Notes under the pieces: model-generated
What the model was told of the DNA's origin: nothing
What the model saw: only the letters and a program-made list of their open reading frames with translations
Database searches by the model: none
DNA from: Prochlorococcus sp. AG-347-J21
GTDB taxonomy: Bacteria > Cyanobacteriota > Cyanobacteriia > PCC-6307 > Cyanobiaceae
Direction of reading: 5' to 3'
Assembly: GCA_003281455.1 (NCBI GenBank)
Contig: QCBX01000007.1
Coordinates: forward strand, 1-64,000
Length of the DNA stretch: 64,000 bases
In this document: in pieces, positions 56,124-63,846 of the stretch
Numbering within the stretch: the first letter of the stretch is position 1
How the letters are laid out: each line of letters opens with the position of its first letter
Position numbers and translations under genes: made by a program

Positions 56124-56306
56124 TTATTCAGATTCATAGAGCAAAATAGATTCAATTATTCTTTTATCACTATCAGAAAGTTTATAATCTTCTAATTTCC
56201 ACTCAACAAATTTTACACACTCATCAATAGAAGGATTCTTATCCCGGCACTTACGCCACTCTCTAATCCAATCTGCCAAGGCAAAAGTTATTTTTGTAGT
56301 AAGCAT
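56124..56306 (-). CDS. Hypothetical protein, 60 aa
   Basis: ATG at 56306 gives MLTTKITFALADWIREWRKC..., with an acidic C-terminus (DSDKRIIESILLYESE). A TTG three codons upstream would overlap the previous small gene. It follows that gene by 2 bases and is probably co-translated. No family recognised. Confidence 0.6.
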   Translation of the reverse strand: MLTTKITFALADWIREWRKCRDKNPSIDECVKFVEWKLEDYKLSDSDKRIIESILLYESE

Positions 56307-56308
56307 AT

Positions 56309-56449
56309 TTACCAATCAGGGTAATTAAAATCTCGGCCAGTAAGTTCTTCATAAAATTCCCCCTCTTTTATACCTTTATCATATTTTTCAATAATCTTTT
56401 TAGAAGAAGCTATTGAGGGAATTAAATCTCCTGAATATATTGGCTCCAC
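56309..56449 (-). CDS. Small hypothetical protein, 46 aa
   Basis: GTG-started frame, MEPIYSGDLIPSIASSKKII..., ending TGRDFNYPDW. Soluble and charged. Its stop lies 2 bases before the ATG of the next gene on the minus strand, so the two form a mini-operon. Function unknown. Confidence 0.5.
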   Translation of the reverse strand: MEPIYSGDLIPSIASSKKIIEKYDKGIKEGEFYEELTGRDFNYPDW

Positions 56450-56524
56450 TATAATTGATATAATGATTTTAAATTATTTATAACTCTATTTAAGAATTTA
56501 ATAAATAGATTATTAATATTGATT

Positions 56525-56620
56525 ATGGATTTCATCAAAAAAAACAAGATCTTGACACTAATGGCAGTAATTGCAGTTTTGTCATTTGTATTAGAAAAAG
56601 TAGGCATAATACACCCTTAA
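56525..56620 (+). CDS. Tiny membrane protein, 31 aa
   Basis: ATG to TAA frame MDFIKKNKILTLMAVIAVLS then FVLEKVGIIHP: a basic N-terminus and one hydrophobic helix of about 17 residues. No family recognised. Small size limits certainty. Confidence 0.45.
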   Translation: MDFIKKNKILTLMAVIAVLSFVLEKVGIIHP

Positions 56621-56649
56621 ATTAATTAAGTTTATTTGATAAATACTTC

Positions 56650-56739
56650 CTAATGAAATAAGTAAACAGATACTATTACTGCAAAAATAAGTAATGGAGA
56701 TAATAATGTAAAAATTAAAGTTGAAAGATTAATCAGCAT
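56650..56739 (-). CDS. Tiny membrane protein, 29 aa
   Basis: ATG to TAG frame MLINLSTLIFTLLSPLLIFA then VIVSVYLFH, hydrophobic from end to end, one or one-and-a-half helices. It resembles the small subunits of photosynthetic complexes in style only; no match can be claimed. Confidence 0.4.
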   Translation of the reverse strand: MLINLSTLIFTLLSPLLIFAVIVSVYLFH

Positions 56740-56829
56740 AAATTTTAAATAAATACACAAATTTAATAAACATCACTTTTAAGCATTTGCAATAAGTAAA
56801 ATTTAAATTATTACGATATAAAAAAACAT

Positions 56830-57027
56830 TTGATTAAAGAGAGATATAAAGAAGAATATGAAGAGGGCTCAGACTTACTATGGCCTAGCAATAAAGAAGA
56901 TAAAATAACTCAGCAATTTTATAAAGATTTATCTATTTATTCAAAAAACATAAACTATAGTAAAAAGAAAAAACTAAAACTTTTTGAACAAGTGGTTAGA
57001 ATAATAAAAGTCAAAGGCTGGAGTTAA
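56830..57027 (+). CDS. Hypothetical protein, 65 aa
   Basis: TTG-started charged protein MIKERYKEEYEEGSDLLWPS..., with lysine-rich helix SKKKKLKLFEQVVRIIKVKG. No recognised family. It precedes the CPBP protease by 17 bases and is probably cotranscribed. Confidence 0.5.
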   Translation: MIKERYKEEYEEGSDLLWPSNKEDKITQQFYKDLSIYSKNINYSKKKKLKLFEQVVRIIKVKGWS

Positions 57028-57044
57028 TTAATATTCAAACTAAA

Positions 57045-57905
57045 ATGAAAAATATAATGATATTAATTAGAAGTTTTTTTCTTTTAAGACCAAGATTTTT
57101 ATCCACTATATTTTTTATTCCTATTCTTTATGGCATTGGCTGGGCTTTATCTCAGCCACTTTTATTGTTTAATTTTGAAAAAGAAAATTTATCCTTAATT
57201 GGTACTATTATAACTTTCTTACTTTTTATCCTTTTACTTCCATATTGGTTTTATATCAAACGAAACAAATCAAGTGCTTGGATACTTCTTGGGATAACAA
57301 AAGACAAATTCTTAAAAAACTTTGTCAATTTTTCTCAAGGTATTTTATTTGCTTTAGTTTTAATAATTCTAATTCTGGTACCACTATTGCAAAAAAATTA
57401 TATTTCTTGGATAGGTGAATTCTCGCCAATAATATTGTTAAATTCTATTGTACTGGGATTAGGTGTTGGATTCGCAGAGGAAATAATTTTTAGAGGCTGG
57501 TTACTAGAAGAATTAAAATTTGAATATGGCACAAAAATATCAATAGCTTTGCAAGCTATAGTTTTTAGCTTCGTTCATAATTTATCAAATGAGATCTTTT
57601 GGAACATCGCAGGATTACGTTTGGGATTTATTTTACTTGGGATATTTCTATCATTAGTAAAAATTAGAGATAAAGGTTCTTTATGGAATTGCATAGGAAT
57701 TCATGGAGGACTTGTGGGCATTTGGTTTTTATTAAATAACGGATTAATAGAATTCAAAGAAAATACACCTTCTTTTTTAGCAGGGCCTTTTACACAAAAT
57801 GTTCCGAACCCAATCGGAAGCTTTAGTGCAGTTTTAATATTACTTTTATTATGTATTTTTTATACAGTAAAATCAAAAAAGATTTTTACTAGACGTTTTA
57901 ATTAG
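57045..57905 (+). CDS. CPBP family intramembrane metalloprotease
   Basis: 286-residue polytopic protein with about eight helices. The glutamate motif is GFAEEIIFRGWLLEEL, followed by FSFVHN (second motif) and a conserved GIHGG near the end, as in Abi/CPBP (type II CAAX prenyl endopeptidase-like) proteins. Substrates in cyanobacteria are not known; bacteriocin self-immunity and membrane protein processing are family roles. Confidence 0.88.
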   Translation: MKNIMILIRSFFLLRPRFLSTIFFIPILYGIGWALSQPLLLFNFEKENLSLIGTIITFLLFILLLPYWFYIKRNKSSAWILLGITKDKFLKNFVNFSQGILFALVLIILILVPLLQKNYISWIGEFSPIILLNSIVLGLGVGFAEEIIFRGWLLEELKFEYGTKISIALQAIVFSFVHNLSNEIFWNIAGLRLGFILLGIFLSLVKIRDKGSLWNCIGIHGGLVGIWFLLNNGLIEFKENTPSFLAGPFTQNVPNPIGSFSAVLILLLLCIFYTVKSKKIFTRRFN

Positions 57906-57967
57906 ATATAAATACGGATTGATTTTTGATTAGTAATTGTCAGATTAAAATAAAGCTTAATATTCAT

Positions 57968-58138
57968 ATGAACTTTGAGGCAGGAATAAGGTTTATTGTG
58001 TTTTTAATAATTTTTGGAGTTACAAACTATCTAATGATGTTGAGAAGATATGAAAACGACATCAAAAAAAAGAAATATTTACAGCAGAAAAAAATTTCCA
58101 GGCTATACCCTAAAGGTTCATTTATTTTCTTAAATTAA
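57968..58138 (+). CDS. Small single-helix membrane protein, 56 aa
   Basis: ATG at 57968 gives MNFEAGIRFIVFLIIFGVTN..., one helix, then a basic tail (RRYENDIKKKKYLQQKK). An upstream ATG at 57926 would add 14 polar residues and is less likely. Downstream of the CPBP gene by 62 bases. No family recognised. Confidence 0.55.
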   Translation: MNFEAGIRFIVFLIIFGVTNYLMMLRRYENDIKKKKYLQQKKISRLYPKGSFIFLN

Positions 58139-58160
58139 AAAAAGTTTTTGTAGCATTTTC

Positions 58161-58409
58161 TCACCATTTTTTATTAGTTTTTTGCCAACCTTCATTTAAC
58201 AATTTTTGCCATAATATTCTTGCTTCTTCAATAACAATTTTTTTTCTAGTTTTCATTAATGGAGGATTTTCTCCATGAATTCCCATAATAATTCCTTCTT
58301 CAATAAACATATAATCAATAGATTTATCAGAATTATCTCTATCTTTGTAGAAACGTATCACTCCTACAGAATTGGAGTCAATTAACCAGAAATCATTAGT
58401 TGTATTCAA
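58161..58409 (-). CDS. DUF1651-like protein, 82 aa
   Basis: Pattern FWLIDSNSVGVIRFYKD, GENPPLMKTRKKIVIEEAR and LWQKLLNEGWQ fits DUF1651, a small family of marine picocyanobacteria. It is soluble and basic. Function unknown. Confidence 0.65.
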   Translation of the reverse strand: MNTTNDFWLIDSNSVGVIRFYKDRDNSDKSIDYMFIEEGIIMGIHGENPPLMKTRKKIVIEEARILWQKLLNEGWQKTNKKW

Positions 58410-58481
58410 AAAGCCAAAATGAAATTAAATGAATAATATACTTTCATTACAATTTGCTAGGGAAATATTTATTTAGTTTAT

Positions 58482-58910
58482 TCATATTTGATATGTTTTT
58501 TCTTTTTGTCTACTTTTTTTCAATTCGCCACGTTTTTTCTTAACCTCAACTCTTTTCTTTTGTGATGCTTTAGTGGGTTGTGTATATTTTCTTAATTTAA
58601 AAGGTTTATTTAAAGCATTTTTTATTATTGAACTAAATTTCATTAAAGCTAGCTGCCTATTTAATAATTGATTTCTATGTTCTTGAACCGCTAAACGTAA
58701 GCTATTATTCACTAATTTGTTTTTCAAGTTTCTCTTAAGAATTTCTTTCTGATAATCATTTAATACTTTGGAATCTTCTAAATTAAAAATAATCTCTACT
58801 CTGCTTTCAATTTTATTTACATTTTGCCCTCCAGGACCGGAGGATCTGGAAAATCGCCACTTAATTTCGTTGGATGGGATTACTAATGTTTTAGTAATTT
58901 TTAAATCCAT
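58482..58910 (-). CDS. arfB: Alternative ribosome-rescue factor ArfB (YaeJ)
   Basis: 142 residues with the peptidyl-tRNA hydrolysis motif SSGPGGQNVNKIESRVE (GGQ at 27-29) and the basic C-terminal tail (QPTKASQKKRVEVKKKRGEL) that enters the empty mRNA channel. It releases stalled ribosomes. There is no codon-recognition domain, which separates it from RF1/RF2. Confidence 0.93.
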   Translation of the reverse strand: MDLKITKTLVIPSNEIKWRFSRSSGPGGQNVNKIESRVEIIFNLEDSKVLNDYQKEILKRNLKNKLVNNSLRLAVQEHRNQLLNRQLALMKFSSIIKNALNKPFKLRKYTQPTKASQKKRVEVKKKRGELKKSRQKEKTYQI

Positions 58911-58982
58911 TTTTAGTTCTTTTTGATTTAGATCTTTAGAATCATCTCCTTATTATTTTAAAACATACCTTAAAATTCGATC

Positions 58983-59058
58983 GGTAAATACTGGGCGGTT
59001 AAGTTAGGTAAACCGAAATTCGGTGTATTTGCCGTATCAATATCTTCGGTATTTATCC
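58983..59058 (+). promoter_or_regulatory. Structured leader with two alternative pairings
   Basis: GGTAAATAC (58983-58991) can pair over all nine bases (one T-G) with GTATTTGCC (59025-59033), or with GTATTTATCC (59049-59058, one bulge). The first strand of the inner hairpin, GGTAAACCGA (59007-59016), also uses TCGGT..TTGCC (59020-59033), so the choices exclude each other. This lies 57 bases before the ATG of the 78-residue gene. The layout suggests a switch or attenuator; the ligand is unknown. Confidence 0.5.
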
Positions 59059-59114
59059 TTTCATATTTCAAAGAATTATCAGATATTGAGTTTGTACTAA
59101 TTCAAAGGTCACTT

Positions 59115-59351
59115 ATGTATTCAATGTTTGATCTTCTTTTTGAAACACCTACATATCGCCCTGTATATGTTATTTCCGATAGTGAAATAAAGGAGTTAAA
59201 GAAAAAACAACATCAAGTAGAGCTTGATGAAATTACAACACAAAAAGTAAGACTTGAAAATGCTTTTAAAGCTCAACTAAAACATCTCGAAGAGAGAGAA
59301 AAAGAAGTAAAAAAAGAACTTAAAGTACTCTCAGCCTCAAAAGATAAATAA
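59115..59351 (+). CDS. Coiled-coil hypothetical protein, 78 aa
   Basis: MYSMFDLLFETPTYRPVYVI is followed by a continuous charged helix rich in Lys, Glu and Leu, probably a coiled coil. Flanked by the structured leader and a strong terminator, so it is a stand-alone, separately regulated gene. No family recognised. Confidence 0.7.
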   Translation: MYSMFDLLFETPTYRPVYVISDSEIKELKKKQHQVELDEITTQKVRLENAFKAQLKHLEEREKEVKKELKVLSASKDK

Positions 59352-59378
59352 TTTATTTTTAGAGAAATTACTTTTTTC

Positions 59379-59406
59379 AAAGACGGTTAAAAACCGTCTT
59401 TTTTTA
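59379..59406 (+). terminator. Rho-independent terminator of the 59115 gene
   Basis: AAAGACGGTT pairs with AACCGTCTTT across a 3-base loop and continues into T residues (seven in a row), 27 bases after the stop. Confidence 0.88.
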
Positions 59407-59471
59407 ATTCTTATAGTTTTAAGGGATATATTAAATCCACAGATTTTAAAAATATTTTCCATAATTAATAG

Positions 59472-59576
59472 ATGATTAAAAATAAAGAAAAGATAAGAAT
59501 GTTCTTACCCTTTAGCTGGGTGATTTGTGCAGCAATATCTTTTGCTTATATAAATTCACATTTAATAAATACCTAA
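59472..59576 (+). CDS. Small single-helix membrane protein, 34 aa
   Basis: ATG to TAA frame, basic MIKNKEKIRMF then LPFSWVICAAISFAYI, one helix. It lies 5 bases before the next gene, so the two are probably cotranslated. No family recognised. Confidence 0.5.
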   Translation: MIKNKEKIRMFLPFSWVICAAISFAYINSHLINT

Positions 59577-59581
59577 TATAG

Positions 59582-59926
59582 ATGTCTTATCCCTCGAGAG
59601 ACGAAATACTTGCATCTTCTAAAGGGTGGGTAGCATCTTTTTTAAATTTTCTTCCTGGTTTAGGATCGGGTTACTTATATCAAAGAAGATGGAAATCCTA
59701 CTTTTTTACCATCACTGCTAGTACTGCATGGATAGCTTTAGGTTTTTTTTTACAAGGAGATTCAGAACCCTCTCAAAGTGAACAAATAATTGGAATTTCT
59801 GGTCTTTTTTTTATATCAATAGTTACAGTTATAGAAGCCAACTTGGCTTTCAAAAAAGCAAGTAATGAAACAAAAGCTGAAAAAGAGAAAATAATTTCCT
59901 CTAAAAAAAAAGGATGGTTTAAATAA
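59582..59926 (+). CDS. Small membrane protein, 114 aa
   Basis: MSYPSRDEILASSKGWVASF..., two to three helices (FLPGLGSGYLYQRRWKSYFF, TASTAWIALGFFL, IIGISGLFFISIVTVIEANL) and a lysine-rich tail. The LNFLPGLGSGYLYQRRW stretch resembles TM2-like proteins (GxGxxYxxRxW) but I cannot confirm it. Confidence 0.65.
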   Translation: MSYPSRDEILASSKGWVASFLNFLPGLGSGYLYQRRWKSYFFTITASTAWIALGFFLQGDSEPSQSEQIIGISGLFFISIVTVIEANLAFKKASNETKAEKEKIISSKKKGWFK

Positions 59927-60027
59927 TTCAAAAAATTAGATATAAAAAAATATTTAATTATTTCTCAGTTTCTTGATTTAAATAAATAATTACCATAGAT
60001 GATTTTTAAGATAATTAAAAAATTTTT

Positions 60028-60300
60028 TTAATCATAAAAAAATAAAATTTCCTTTTCTTTAAGACCTTCCCATCCCGATTCTATTAATAATTGATTCAAT
60101 GTTTCTTTATCAAAATGCTTAGAACCTGTTTTGACGCATCTATTTCTCATTGATTTTTTTACACCACTCCTTTGTCTTTTATTCTCCTCATCCATAATTC
60201 TATTGTATAGATCTAGCATTTTTTTAGGGATTGGAGTACCGTCAAGATCCACTCCATTTTGAATAGCAAGATCAACAGCCTGCATTCCCATTTTCTGCAT
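60028..60300 (-). CDS. Hypothetical protein, 90 aa
   Basis: MQKMGMQAVDLAIQNGVDLD..., soluble, with a basic middle (RNRCVKTGSKHF) and a helical end. No domain recognised. It sits about 67 bases downstream of the peroxiredoxin gene on the same strand and may be cotranscribed. Confidence 0.6.
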   Translation of the reverse strand: MQKMGMQAVDLAIQNGVDLDGTPIPKKMLDLYNRIMDEENKRQRSGVKKSMRNRCVKTGSKHFDKETLNQLLIESGWEGLKEKEILFFYD

Positions 60301-60367
60301 AAATTAAAAAAAATCTGAAACCATAATAAAACAAAAGTTATTAATCTATAGTTCTTTGAATAATAAT

Positions 60368-60817
60368 TTATTGATTTTGAATTTCTTTAAGCACTCTAAT
60401 AGCCTCTTTAATGTGTTCAGGACCATTCAATAAATCTCTAAAAATATGCCTAACTGTCCCTTTGCGATCAATAACGTAAGTTACCCTACCATCCATAAAA
60501 CCTAATACTTTAGGAACTTTAAAAGTTTTCCTAAGAGAGTCATTTGTGTCGCAAAGTAGTGGATATTGTAATTTATTTTTATTAGCAAATGCCAAATGAC
60601 TTGAGGTACTTCCATTACTTACTCCCCAAACTTGCGCACCTAATACTTTAAATAAGTCATATTTATCTCTAAATCCGCAAACTTCTATAGTGCAACCAGG
60701 AGTATCATCTTTTGGATAAAAAAACAACACGAGGGGATTTTTTAATCCCTTATTTGATCTTTTAACTCCATTTTGATCCAGTAAAGAAAATTCTGGAATT
60801 TTATCTCCAATCTGCAC
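60368..60817 (-). CDS. bcp: Peroxiredoxin Q (Bcp family)
   Basis: Thiol peroxidase. FYPKDDTPGCTIEVCGFRD gives the peroxidatic Cys42 and resolving Cys47, five residues apart as in PrxQ. The 149-residue length is normal. It is probably reduced by thioredoxin and protects against peroxides. Confidence 0.94.
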   Translation of the reverse strand: MQIGDKIPEFSLLDQNGVKRSNKGLKNPLVLFFYPKDDTPGCTIEVCGFRDKYDLFKVLGAQVWGVSNGSTSSHLAFANKNKLQYPLLCDTNDSLRKTFKVPKVLGFMDGRVTYVIDRKGTVRHIFRDLLNGPEHIKEAIRVLKEIQNQ

Positions 60818-60966
60818 AACAGTTCTTATAAAATTCCATATTAGAGGTTAATATGTTTTTTTTGTGGCCGTAAAGTTTATAACTGCTATTAAAGTCAGTT
60901 TTTTTGTTTTAAAAGATACTAAAAAATTATTGAAATAAACTAGGGTGAATTTATTAATTCAATAAT

Positions 60967-61101
60967 ATGGAATTAATAATTTATATTTCTTTATTTCTTA
61001 TTCTTTTTTTGGGAGTTATTTTTAACTTAAAAATAACTAATTTTAAAAAAGTTAAAGAAATAAGAAACAAAGCTAAAGATTATTCAAAAAAGAATAATTA
61101 A
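60967..61101 (+). CDS. Small single-helix membrane protein, 44 aa
   Basis: ATG to TAA frame MELIIYISLFLILFLGVIFN followed by a basic tail (KKVKEIRNKAKDYSKKNN), giving one N-out helix. No family recognised. It converges on the 61118 gene. Confidence 0.5.
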   Translation: MELIIYISLFLILFLGVIFNLKITNFKKVKEIRNKAKDYSKKNN

Positions 61102-61117
61102 ATATGTATTGCTAAGA

Positions 61118-61357
61118 TTAAAATTCAATTTTTTCATTTGGAGTAAATACTGAGCAATATTTTTTTACTAGGTCCTTTGGCTGACTAGTGGAAGAATTCG
61201 TTAATTTTAATTTTAGCTTTTCTATAGACTTATTAGCATCAATCTCACCGAGTCGATATCTTGCACACGTATCCAATACTTTAAACATTTTTGTGGTAAC
61301 GGCTTCAGCTGGATAAATTAGAAAAAAAAGGTAAAAAACAACAAATAAGTACTTCAT
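61118..61357 (-). CDS. Secreted hypothetical protein, 79 aa
   Basis: A cleavable signal peptide is evident (MKYLFVVFYLFFLIYPAEA, cleavage after AEA). The mature part has two cysteines (DTCARYR, KKYCSVF) that could form a disulfide. Probably periplasmic or lumenal. No family recognised. Confidence 0.65.
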   Translation of the reverse strand: MKYLFVVFYLFFLIYPAEAVTTKMFKVLDTCARYRLGEIDANKSIEKLKLKLTNSSTSQPKDLVKKYCSVFTPNEKIEF

Positions 61358-61433
61358 TTTTTTTAAATAATAAATATTTAGCGAATAGTTTCAATAATTT
61401 AGAAAAAATTAAAATTTAATAGAATGATCTATT

Positions 61434-61462
61434 TTGTGTTGAATCTAGGATTTCTATATAAT
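61434..61462 (+). promoter_or_regulatory. Candidate sigma-70 promoter for the 61513 gene
   Basis: TTGTGT (61434-61439), a 17-base spacer and TATAAT (61457-61462). Transcription from about 61469 would give a 44-base leader. Confidence 0.4.
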
Positions 61463-61512
61463 AATAATAAAAGAAATTAAGATAAAATAAGTGATAGTAA
61501 TAAATAATTTCG

Positions 61513-61656
61513 GTGAAAATAAAAAAATTAATAGACAAACATAAAACTCTCATAAATTGGTACCAAAAAAAATTCAAATTGAGTGATTATCAATTACTTT
61601 GGTTAGTTTTCTTTAAAGGAGTATTAATAACAATAATATTTTTCAAAATTTTTTAA
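61513..61656 (+). CDS. Small membrane-anchored protein, 47 aa
   Basis: GTG-started frame MKIKKLIDKHKTLINWYQKK then FKLSDYQLLWLVFFKGVLIT and a hydrophobic end: a basic amphipathic half followed by one helix. The NWYQKKxxLSDYQxLW pattern looks like a conserved picocyanobacterial small protein, from memory. Function unknown. Confidence 0.55.
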   Translation: MKIKKLIDKHKTLINWYQKKFKLSDYQLLWLVFFKGVLITIIFFKIF

Positions 61657-61746
61657 TATTAAAAAAGCTGTTCCAAGAATGAAATTTTCACATGATTTGA
61701 CTATATTTAATAGTAGATTTCCTAATTAGTTAAATAGTTATCAGTT

Positions 61747-62013
61747 ATGAATATTTTTGGTGTAGGTTTGCCTGAAGTTACTGTAATACTTATCTTAGCT
61801 CTTTTAATTTTTGGTCCAAAAAAGCTTCCAGAATTAGGAAAACAGCTTGGTAAAACTTTGAAAAGTCTTAAAAAAGCGTCGAATGAATTTCAAAATGAAA
61901 TCGACCAAGTTATGAACGAAGAAGATAAAGATGAATCTCCAAAATCTATAGAGAGCAATCAATCCAATGAAATTAATCAAGAAAAAATAGATTCAGAAAA
62001 CAGCAAAAAATAA
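61747..62013 (+). CDS. tatA: Twin-arginine translocase subunit TatA/E
   Basis: 88 residues with the N-terminal helix FGVGLPEVTVILILALLIFG, the hinge FGPKKLPELGKQLGKTLKSL, an amphipathic helix and an acidic, polar tail. It forms the protein-conducting ring of the Tat pathway. Four bases separate it from the next gene. Confidence 0.95.
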   Translation: MNIFGVGLPEVTVILILALLIFGPKKLPELGKQLGKTLKSLKKASNEFQNEIDQVMNEEDKDESPKSIESNQSNEINQEKIDSENSKK

Positions 62014-62017
62014 TATC

Positions 62018-62410
62018 TTGGATAGGCCAATAACCCCCATAGACGAATTTGAACGAGCATTAGATAAAGCAGCTCTTACTAAAGAAGAATATGAATTGAT
62101 AGACTACATCCGCTATACAAGTGTTTTTACACAACCTAGTCTTATAAAAGATTTAAAAAGGCCATCAAAACCTCCTCTTTTGTCAGTTCTATGTCAAATT
62201 TGCAGAAAAATTGGTTCGGAGATGCCAGATCATTTCAAAAAAGTAATTGAGTGGTCAATTGAAATAAGTGATCACAATACAAAATGGGATGCTCATTTAA
62301 TTTGCGCAGAAGCATTGAATATAGACAAAATCCCATTAAGTCCTATTCATGGAACAACTTTATTTGATGTTCTTGTTGTACATAAAGAATTATTTCTTGG
62401 ATTTGATTAA
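62018..62410 (+). CDS. Conserved hypothetical protein, 130 aa
   Basis: TTG-started soluble protein MDRPITPIDEFERALDKAAL..., with YIRYTSVFTQPSLIKDLKRP and a Cys pair (LCQIC). It probably forms an operon with tatA (4-base gap). No domain name can be given. Confidence 0.65.
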   Translation: MDRPITPIDEFERALDKAALTKEEYELIDYIRYTSVFTQPSLIKDLKRPSKPPLLSVLCQICRKIGSEMPDHFKKVIEWSIEISDHNTKWDAHLICAEALNIDKIPLSPIHGTTLFDVLVVHKELFLGFD

Positions 62411-62411
62411 A

Positions 62412-62729
62412 TTATTCATCTAAAGGCACAGAATCAGTATCTATAACTTCCGAATCATCATACTTATTTATTTTATTTTCAATCCAGTTATTTATATAAC
62501 TAACTAAAGGCAATGAACCTCTAAAAATAAAAATAGAGGTAGGCAAAGCGCTTAATAAACCGACTACAGGACTTTTAAAAAGTAATCTTCCTGCTTTTAT
62601 GTTAAATAAAATAATAAGCGCTGAGGGGACTATAACTTTAACTACTGTTTTGAGCGCCTCAAGCCAACCGACACGATATATCCACCATATTAAAATTATG
62701 CCAACTATATAAAGGAATAAGTAAGTCAT
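62412..62729 (-). CDS. Membrane protein, 105 aa
   Basis: Three hydrophobic segments (YLFLYIVGIILIWWIYRVGW, VIVPSALIILFNIK, SPVVGLLSALPTSIFIF) and an acidic C-terminal tail (DDSEVIDTDSVPLDE). Conserved-looking but no family recognised. It converges on the 62018 gene with 1 base between. Confidence 0.6.
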   Translation of the reverse strand: MTYLFLYIVGIILIWWIYRVGWLEALKTVVKVIVPSALIILFNIKAGRLLFKSPVVGLLSALPTSIFIFRGSLPLVSYINNWIENKINKYDDSEVIDTDSVPLDE

Positions 62730-62820
62730 AAAAATAGTATAATAATTATCTATTTATCTTGTTCTTGATAAGAAAAAGATTTTATAAATTTCTTTAACAT
62801 CGATCAATCAAATTCTAGAA

Positions 62821-63036
62821 ATGAGTTTTTCTGAAATAAGAAAATTTTTAATTAAGATGCAATCTGATGAAGAATTAAAAAAGCAGGTTACCACATCCTC
62901 TACAGCAGATGATGTAGCCCTAATTGGTCAACGCTTAGGTTATGACTTTTCAGGAGATGATCTCTTAAGATTTAATGGACAAAAGGTTGATAAAGTTACC
63001 GTAAGAAAGGTAGATCATCCAGGAGAATACCACTAA
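62821..63036 (+). CDS. Nif11-domain protein, 71 aa
   Basis: The segment FSEIRKFLIKMQSDEELKKQ, TADDVALIGQRLGYDFSGDD matches the Nif11 leader domain found in prochlorosin and other peptide precursors. No double-glycine cleavage site or Cys/Ser/Thr-rich core follows; the C-terminus is VRKVDHPGEYH. This is a stand-alone Nif11 protein and probably not a lanthipeptide precursor. Confidence 0.82.
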   Translation: MSFSEIRKFLIKMQSDEELKKQVTTSSTADDVALIGQRLGYDFSGDDLLRFNGQKVDKVTVRKVDHPGEYH

Positions 63037-63037
63037 A

Positions 63038-63523
63038 TTAAGACTTAACCCATATTGCAAGCCCTCCGCCCCTGCCTCGAGCACATAACCAATTATCTTT
63101 AGTGCTAATTCCTACAAGTGAGAAAAAGGGCATTTTTTTATCTTCTGGTTTTTTTAATTCCTTATTAAATATAGGAAAACTACTAATACTAATTTTCAAT
63201 TCTTCAAAATAGAAAGCCAATAAAGGTCTAATCCCTTTTAATTCTGCGCTGCCTATAAAAGTAATATTTAATAATCCGAAATTAATTGAATTTTTTATTT
63301 CATAATTTATTTGATCCTCTTTATTTTTACTTTTCAATTCGAGTCTTGCCGACAATACTTGAAGAATCGAACTGGGTATATTTTTGATTTCATCTGACTC
63401 CTTTCCCCATACATACTTAAACTTCCATATTCCCAACAATTCCTCATATACAATTCCGCTACCATTTTTTTGGGAATTTTTTTCCAATAGTTTTATCTCA
63501 TTAATATCAGGAAAGTGTTTCAT
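63038..63523 (-). CDS. Conserved hypothetical protein, 161 aa (possibly fibrillin/lipocalin-like)
   Basis: A beta-rich protein with ELLGIWKFKYVWGKE near the start and DNWLCARGRGGGLAIWVK at the end. The first motif resembles the GxW start of lipid-binding beta barrels and the last is a pattern I associate with plastid-type conserved proteins. The assignment is weak. It converges on the Nif11 gene with 1 base between. Confidence 0.6.
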   Translation of the reverse strand: MKHFPDINEIKLLEKNSQKNGSGIVYEELLGIWKFKYVWGKESDEIKNIPSSILQVLSARLELKSKNKEDQINYEIKNSINFGLLNITFIGSAELKGIRPLLAFYFEELKISISSFPIFNKELKKPEDKKMPFFSLVGISTKDNWLCARGRGGGLAIWVKS

Positions 63524-63696
63524 AATAGATTCTAAACTAAGAATTAAATACTAAGATAACTTCATAAATAATGTTCTTAGTTAAAAAATCTCTCAAAAAA
63601 GATTTCTTTGTTTCAATATATTTCCAAAAAAAATATTTTTTGGCACACATAAGGAACAAGATCTCGTTATTATATTTACATAAAGTAACTAAATTA

Positions 63697-63807
63697 ATGG
63701 ATTTCATCTCTAAAAGCCAAGGATACATACCCCTTAAAGCTGTTCCATACATATTTTTCCTTGCTGTTGTTCTAAGTATTACAACTTCAACTAATACATT
63801 TGTCTAA
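63697..63807 (+). CDS. Small single-helix membrane protein, 36 aa
   Basis: ATG at 63697 gives MDFISKSQGYIPLKAVPYIF then FLAVVLSITTSTNTFV, one helix. The frame is open to 63571, but the upstream part is basic and low in complexity, so the shorter form is chosen. It is 39 bases before the FAD oxidoreductase gene. Confidence 0.55.
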   Translation: MDFISKSQGYIPLKAVPYIFFLAVVLSITTSTNTFV

Positions 63808-63846
63808 AACGCACTAGTTTTACGAGAGAAGTAAAGCAAATATTTA

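Noticed and set aside
63537..63752. 71-codon minus-strand frame with hydrophobic and basic content
   Set aside because: It is antisense to the small membrane gene at 63697 and has no family features; the plus-strand product is more protein-like.
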